A DNA stretch of 38,422 nucleotides from Vibrio mexicanus. Its GTDB lineage: Bacteria > Pseudomonadota > Gammaproteobacteria > Enterobacterales > Vibrionaceae. The notes under the pieces were generated by a model that was given only the letters and a program-made list of their open reading frames with translations, was not told the DNA's origin and searched no databases. The stretch covers positions 1 through 38,422 of the forward strand of contig NZ_JYJP01000017.1 in NCBI RefSeq assembly GCF_001012815.1, written 5' to 3'. Positions 35,329 through 38,422 of the stretch are shown here, in pieces. The translations under genes were made by a program, and so were the position numbers. Positions within the stretch are counted from its first letter, which is position 1. The number at the start of each line of letters is the position of its first letter.

Positions 35329-36277
35329 TTGGCTTATTTACCATTTTACCTCACTCCAGAAGAGTTTGAGGAACATCAAACAAAACAAGAGCTAGCAATC
35401 CGAGAAGGAAAAAATCTACATACTTGGACTTGCAACAATATTGAAGAAGCCAATCGCTATGCAGCGATTCAATTTACCTGTCTAGCATTAACTCCTGCAG
35501 CAATTATTATGGCGTTGATTGGTCGAGGTGGAGAGCATTGGGCAGCTTACCTCGCAGCATTTCTTATTTTTGTTGTTATTGCTTATGCGGGCTATCTGAC
35601 CGCGGGTTTAGATAATCGCTATACCTATGCGCTGTCTGAACTTGGCCTAGTTCAGAAAAAGCGCAGAGATGAACCCGAGTGGGTCAATACCGCAATGCAA
35701 GCCATCGCAGGCTTGTGTGCCTTTTGGTAGTCTCTTTGCTGTTGCAGTTGTTGGCCCTATGGCATTCGCCGGTACGGGTATCTTCTTACTGATGGGTTGG
35801 GGCATGATGAACCGCAAACCAATGAATGAGAGCAAAACGGTTATTGCTCATTCCAGTGATTTTTTGTTCGCACATTATAATAAAAAGCGAAGAGTGATTC
35901 TTTTTTACCATAAATATGACGCATGTTTCTATCAAGACGTTGCTAAAACCACTGTTCGCAGATCTCAAACAAGAGGTGGCAGCTATTTATTCTTTAAATC
36001 CGAACAAGAACTGGAGGAAGTGATTCAACGTTTTACCGATGAGTGGAATTTAGACTGTTACGAAATCGATGATGTGAATAAACTATTTGACCTTGATAGC
36101 GGTAAGCCCGCGAAGTTGATTAAAACTCCCTCCCGATCTCAATCGTATTTGAAGGAAGAAATACACAAAAAGAAAGAAACTAGAGAAGCAGAACTTAGAT
36201 GGCGATATTTATATAAAGGGCAATGGCTGACAGACAAAGAGATAGAGCAGTTTGATAATGCTGAAGCTCAAGGGTAA
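35329..36277 (+). pseudogene. Probable T6SS immunity gene, copy 1 (frameshifted)
   Basis: The TTG start has AGGAG 6 bases upstream and lies 3 bases after the effector stop, so the genes are coupled. The frame breaks in a TTTT run at 35722-35725. Removing one T gives a 315-residue protein, exactly the length of copy 2, with GLCAFGSLFAVAVVG replacing the premature stop. The first 133 codons (35329-35730) and the later frame from about 35724 to 36277 are its two open pieces. It has three hydrophobic helices in the first half and a soluble C-terminal half. The immunity role is inferred from the position behind a pore-forming effector and from the membrane topology, as for TsiV2 with VasX. Confidence 0.7.
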
Positions 36278-36284
36278 TTAACCA

Positions 36285-37232
36285 TTGGCTTATTTACCAT
36301 TTTATCTTACACCAGAAGAGTTTGAGGATCTTCAAAGCAAGCAAGAACAAAAAATACGAGAAGGTAGTAACCTTTGTACTTGGAGCTGCTCCAATATTGA
36401 AGAAGCTTTTCGTTGGAATGCTGTTAAACACACTTGCTTTGCTCTTATTCCTGGAGTGCTTTTATTCTTGTTCATTGCACATGTTGCTCATCATTGGATA
36501 GGGTCTGTAAGTGCTGTTTTGGTCTTTGGCGCGATAGCATACGCCACCTATTTGCAAATGGGTGTAGACAATCTTTATGAATATGCTCTTTCTGAATTTG
36601 GTCTAATACAGAAAAAATGCAGGTACGAACCCAAATGGCTCAACACAACCATGCAAGCCATAGCGGGCTTGTGTGCTTTTGCTAGCCTTTTTTCTATTGC
36701 AGTGGTTGGCTCCATGGCATTTGCGAGTACGGGCATCTTCTTACTGATGGGCTGGGGTATGATGAACCGTAAACCAATGAATGAGAGCAAAACGGTCATT
36801 GCTCATTCCAGTGATTTTTTGTTCGCACATTATAATAAAAAACGAAGAGTAGTTCATTTTTTCCACAAATATGACGCATGTTTTTATCAAGACGTCGCGA
36901 AAACCACTGTGCGCAGATCTCAAACAAGAGGTGGCAGCTATTTATTCTTTAAATCTGAACAAGAACTGGAGGAAGTGATTCAACGTTTTACCGATGAATG
37001 GAATTTAGACTGTTACGAAATCGATGATGTGAATAAACTATTTGACCTTGATAGCGGTAAACCTGCGGAGTTGATTAAAACTCCTTCCCGATCACAATCT
37101 TATTTGAAGGAAGAAATACACAAAAAGAAAGAAAGCGGAGAAGCAGAACTTAGATGGCGATATTTATATAAAGGGCAATGGCTGACAGACAAAGAGATAG
37201 AGCAGTTTGATAATGCTGAAGCTGAAGGGTAA
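36285..37232 (+). CDS. Probable T6SS immunity protein, copy 2 (intact)
   Basis: A 315-residue inner-membrane protein starting at TTG 36285, with the same AACCATTGGCTTATTTACC context as copies 1 and 3. Hydrophobic helices lie at about 50-66, 72-92 and 123-152, and a C-terminal cytoplasmic domain of about 160 residues follows. The C-terminal half differs from copy 1 at only about 8 of 160 residues, while the N-terminal half is only about 55-60% identical by eye. Different membrane halves with a shared tail suggest that specificity lies in the membrane part. No known domain is recognised. Confidence 0.75.
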   Translation: MAYLPFYLTPEEFEDLQSKQEQKIREGSNLCTWSCSNIEEAFRWNAVKHTCFALIPGVLLFLFIAHVAHHWIGSVSAVLVFGAIAYATYLQMGVDNLYEYALSEFGLIQKKCRYEPKWLNTTMQAIAGLCAFASLFSIAVVGSMAFASTGIFLLMGWGMMNRKPMNESKTVIAHSSDFLFAHYNKKRRVVHFFHKYDACFYQDVAKTTVRRSQTRGGSYLFFKSEQELEEVIQRFTDEWNLDCYEIDDVNKLFDLDSGKPAELIKTPSRSQSYLKEEIHKKKESGEAELRWRYLYKGQWLTDKEIEQFDNAEAEG

Positions 37233-37239
37233 TTAACCA

Positions 37240-37302
37240 TTGGCTTATTTACCGTTTTACCTCACGCCTGAAGAGTTTGAAATGTGTCAAGAAGTGCAGT
37301 AA
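37240..37302 (+). pseudogene. Immunity gene copy 3, 20-codon remnant
   Basis: The sequence MAYLPFYLTPEEFE, identical to the start of copies 1 and 2, is followed by MCQEVQ and a stop. The same upstream motif (GGGTAATTAACCA) precedes its TTG. After about 40 bases the sequence no longer resembles the other copies. It marks the former edge of a longer array. Confidence 0.8.
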
Positions 37303-37410
37303 TCACATCTACACTTTCTATGAAATCCTTATTACTATCGTGGCGCAAAATGGTAAGTTTTTAATCAATGAGCTGAGAAAATGACCACCTAACATTTGAG
37401 AGGTGCGTTT

Positions 37411-37530
37411 ATGATTATTTTCTTTCGAGTTCAAGATGTTGAAGAGCTATCCACAAACATTGATTTAGCAAGTTTCTTGCAGGAGCGGTTGCCTAAGATT
37501 GCCGCTCCCAAAATTGATGCGGTTCAGTAA
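37411..37530 (+). CDS. Possible small protein (39 residues)
   Basis: ATG 37411 has GAGAGGTG 6-12 bases upstream, a good ribosome site that could be masked by pairing with CACCT at 37386-37390. The product (MIIFFRVQDVEELS..., ending in KIDAVQ) is unrecognised. The coding stretch contains a GGAGCGG/CCGCTCC hairpin (37481-37507), unusual for a real gene. It could be a genuine small gene, a third-copy remnant or a piece of a deleted gene. Confidence 0.3.
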   Translation: MIIFFRVQDVEELSTNIDLASFLQERLPKIAAPKIDAVQ

Positions 37531-37539
37531 AGGGTGAAA

Positions 37540-38211
37540 CTACAGGCTATTTGGATTGTGGAAAGTCACCCCTAATCGTTCTACCCAGTAGTTAATGGCG
37601 TCTTTGGCGTCGTCGAGTGAGTCGATCATGGTAGAGAAGTCTTTATTTCCAGCTTCTCTGTCGATCGCGGCGAATAGAGGTGTGCCATCTTGGGCATCGC
37701 TCACGAGTAGCTCCACGCTGGCGCTTCCTACATTGGTGTGCTCACCCGTTGCGACTTTGGATATGGTGGACATAGCCAGTCCAAAGGGCAGTACGCTGCT
37801 GGTGACCGCCAAGATTGGGTTTGGGGTTTCAATGTTACTTAACGCAATGCTAAGGCGTAGGGTTTTACCGTTGGGCTCATCGACGACCTCTTTCAATTGC
37901 GAGACTCTTTCTGTAACTCTCAGCAAAGTGTAGTCTGTCAGCTCTTGTACATCTTCTTGGTCAATTGACCCTTCCTCTGTGACGACGAACACTTGATCGA
38001 TAACCACAGAATCATACTCAGCTAACTTTTTCTCAAGCCTATCTTTGTCTCGTAATCCTATACGAGCCCAAACTAAGTCGACACCGCCTTCCGGACCTGG
38101 TTTAAAATCTTCGTAGCTAGTGAACTTAGTCGCTCTTTGAACTGGACCACCTGCACAACCAATTAAGGTAATACTAAGCAGTGAAATAAGAAAAATTTTT
38201 ACTAAGTTCAT
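37540..38211 (-). CDS. DUF3313-type lipoprotein
   Basis: A 223-residue lipoprotein. The signal peptide ends in the lipobox LIGC (Cys19). The mature protein opens with YEDFKPGPEGGVDLVW, continues with alternating strands and helices (YDSVVIDQVFVV, LRVTERVSQLKEVVDEPNGKTLRLSIALSNIE), a hydrophobic Gly/Ser/Pro segment (AVTSSVLPFGLAMS) and SASVELLVSDAQDGTPLFAAIDREAGNK (cited in part). This layout matches the DUF3313 family of envelope lipoproteins, whose function is not established. No operon partner is visible; its minus-strand neighbour ends about 80 bases upstream. Confidence 0.82.
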   Translation of the reverse strand: MNLVKIFLISLLSITLIGCAGGPVQRATKFTSYEDFKPGPEGGVDLVWARIGLRDKDRLEKKLAEYDSVVIDQVFVVTEEGSIDQEDVQELTDYTLLRVTERVSQLKEVVDEPNGKTLRLSIALSNIETPNPILAVTSSVLPFGLAMSTISKVATGEHTNVGSASVELLVSDAQDGTPLFAAIDREAGNKDFSTMIDSLDDAKDAINYWVERLGVTFHNPNSL

Positions 38212-38290
38212 AAAGGAAATTGCCTCTTTTATACAACCGGATTCGTAAACAGGCTGTAGTGTATTTTTTGAACTTATCGTTTGCCAGCTA

Positions 38291-38422
38291 TTATTGAATT
38301 AACGCATCCAAGTGTTCGGTAAAGAACAGAGCTACTAGCTTTTCGTTGATATTGATTTTCATGGCTCCAAGCACTTTTAGAAAATAGCGGTTCGCAAACG
38401 AAAAAGGCTTCCTTAGTAGGAC
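38291..38422 (-). CDS. C-terminal end of an unidentified protein (cut by window edge)
   Basis: An open minus-strand frame of 43 codons runs off the right edge of the window and ends with a TAA (complement of 38291-38293). It reads VLLRKPFSFANRYFLKVLG, then AMKININEKLVALFF and TEHLDALIQ. It is amphipathic, basic then acidic. The length of open frame is short, so coding status is only moderately likely, and no family is recognised. Confidence 0.4.
   Translation of the reverse strand, partial: VLLRKPFSFANRYFLKVLGAMKININEKLVALFFTEHLDALIQ

Larger units (their letters stand above)
35316..37302 (+). repeat. Tandem direct repeat, period 955-956 bases (two full copies and a stub)
   Basis: The start codons at 35329, 36285 and 37240 are spaced 956 and 955 bases apart; the extra base is the T that breaks copy 1. 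The junction sequences (GATAATGCTGAAGCT, AAGGGTAATTAACCATTGGC) are nearly the same at both boundaries. The 3' halves of the units (from about 35790 and 36745) are nearly identical, the 5' halves much less so. The pattern fits duplication by unequal crossing-over followed by recombination of the 5' half. Confidence 0.85.

Noticed and set aside
1..38422. tRNA or rRNA genes, insertion sequences, integrases, att sites
   Set aside because: None was recognised on reading; no transposase-like or integrase-like protein is encoded by any of the open frames examined.

Overview
The window looks like chromosomal DNA of a Vibrionaceae gammaproteobacterium, probably a Vibrio. The basis is protein style and gene content: a VasX-like type VI secretion effector, zinc-free L31/L36 paralogues, a Lon-family protease, a double-Cache-less chemoreceptor, many lipoproteins and moderate GC content. 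I ran no database search, so the genus is an inference.

Layout. 1-5000: a chemoreceptor, a small outer-membrane barrel-like protein and a hypothetical protein on the minus strand, then a DUF3429 membrane protein and a DM13-domain protein on the plus strand. 5081-21640: a surface-structure operon. It contains a roughly 3,690-residue secreted protein built of about 23 DUF11-like beta-sandwich repeats, an outer-membrane barrel protein of about 1,200 residues whose start overlaps the end of the giant gene, a lipoprotein with two OmpA-like peptidoglycan-binding domains and, after a terminator, an MscS-type channel. A good CRP-like site lies upstream of the giant gene. 21669-31000: ordinary genes, namely an alpha/beta hydrolase, a glycine-zipper lipoprotein, a Lon-family protease, a 5'-nucleotidase-like lipoprotein, a divergent SDR/LysR pair and a hypothetical protein. 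31114-31626: the zinc-independent ribosomal proteins L36 and L31 type B, with Zur-like and Fur-like sites upstream. 31790-37302: a T6SS effector/immunity island with a MIX/VasX-like pore-forming effector followed by two full tandem copies and a 20-codon stub of a probable immunity gene. 37411-38422: a small open frame, a DUF3313-type lipoprotein and the tail of an unidentified minus-strand gene.

Seven reading-frame breaks are visible: four in the giant repeat gene, and one each in the OmpA lipoprotein, the effector and the first immunity copy. In every case adding or removing a single base restores a continuous, family-like protein of exact codon length. Most sit in short homopolymers or in the sequence GCTAT. 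They are either assembly/base-calling errors or a concentrated decay of accessory genes. Both readings are kept open here, and sequencing error is favoured.

How the parts may work together (inference): the giant repeat protein would form a long cell-surface fibre, the barrel would export or hold it in the outer membrane, and the double-OmpA lipoprotein would tie the complex to peptidoglycan. The T6SS effector would permeabilise membranes of competitors, and the tandem membrane proteins would protect the producer and its kin.
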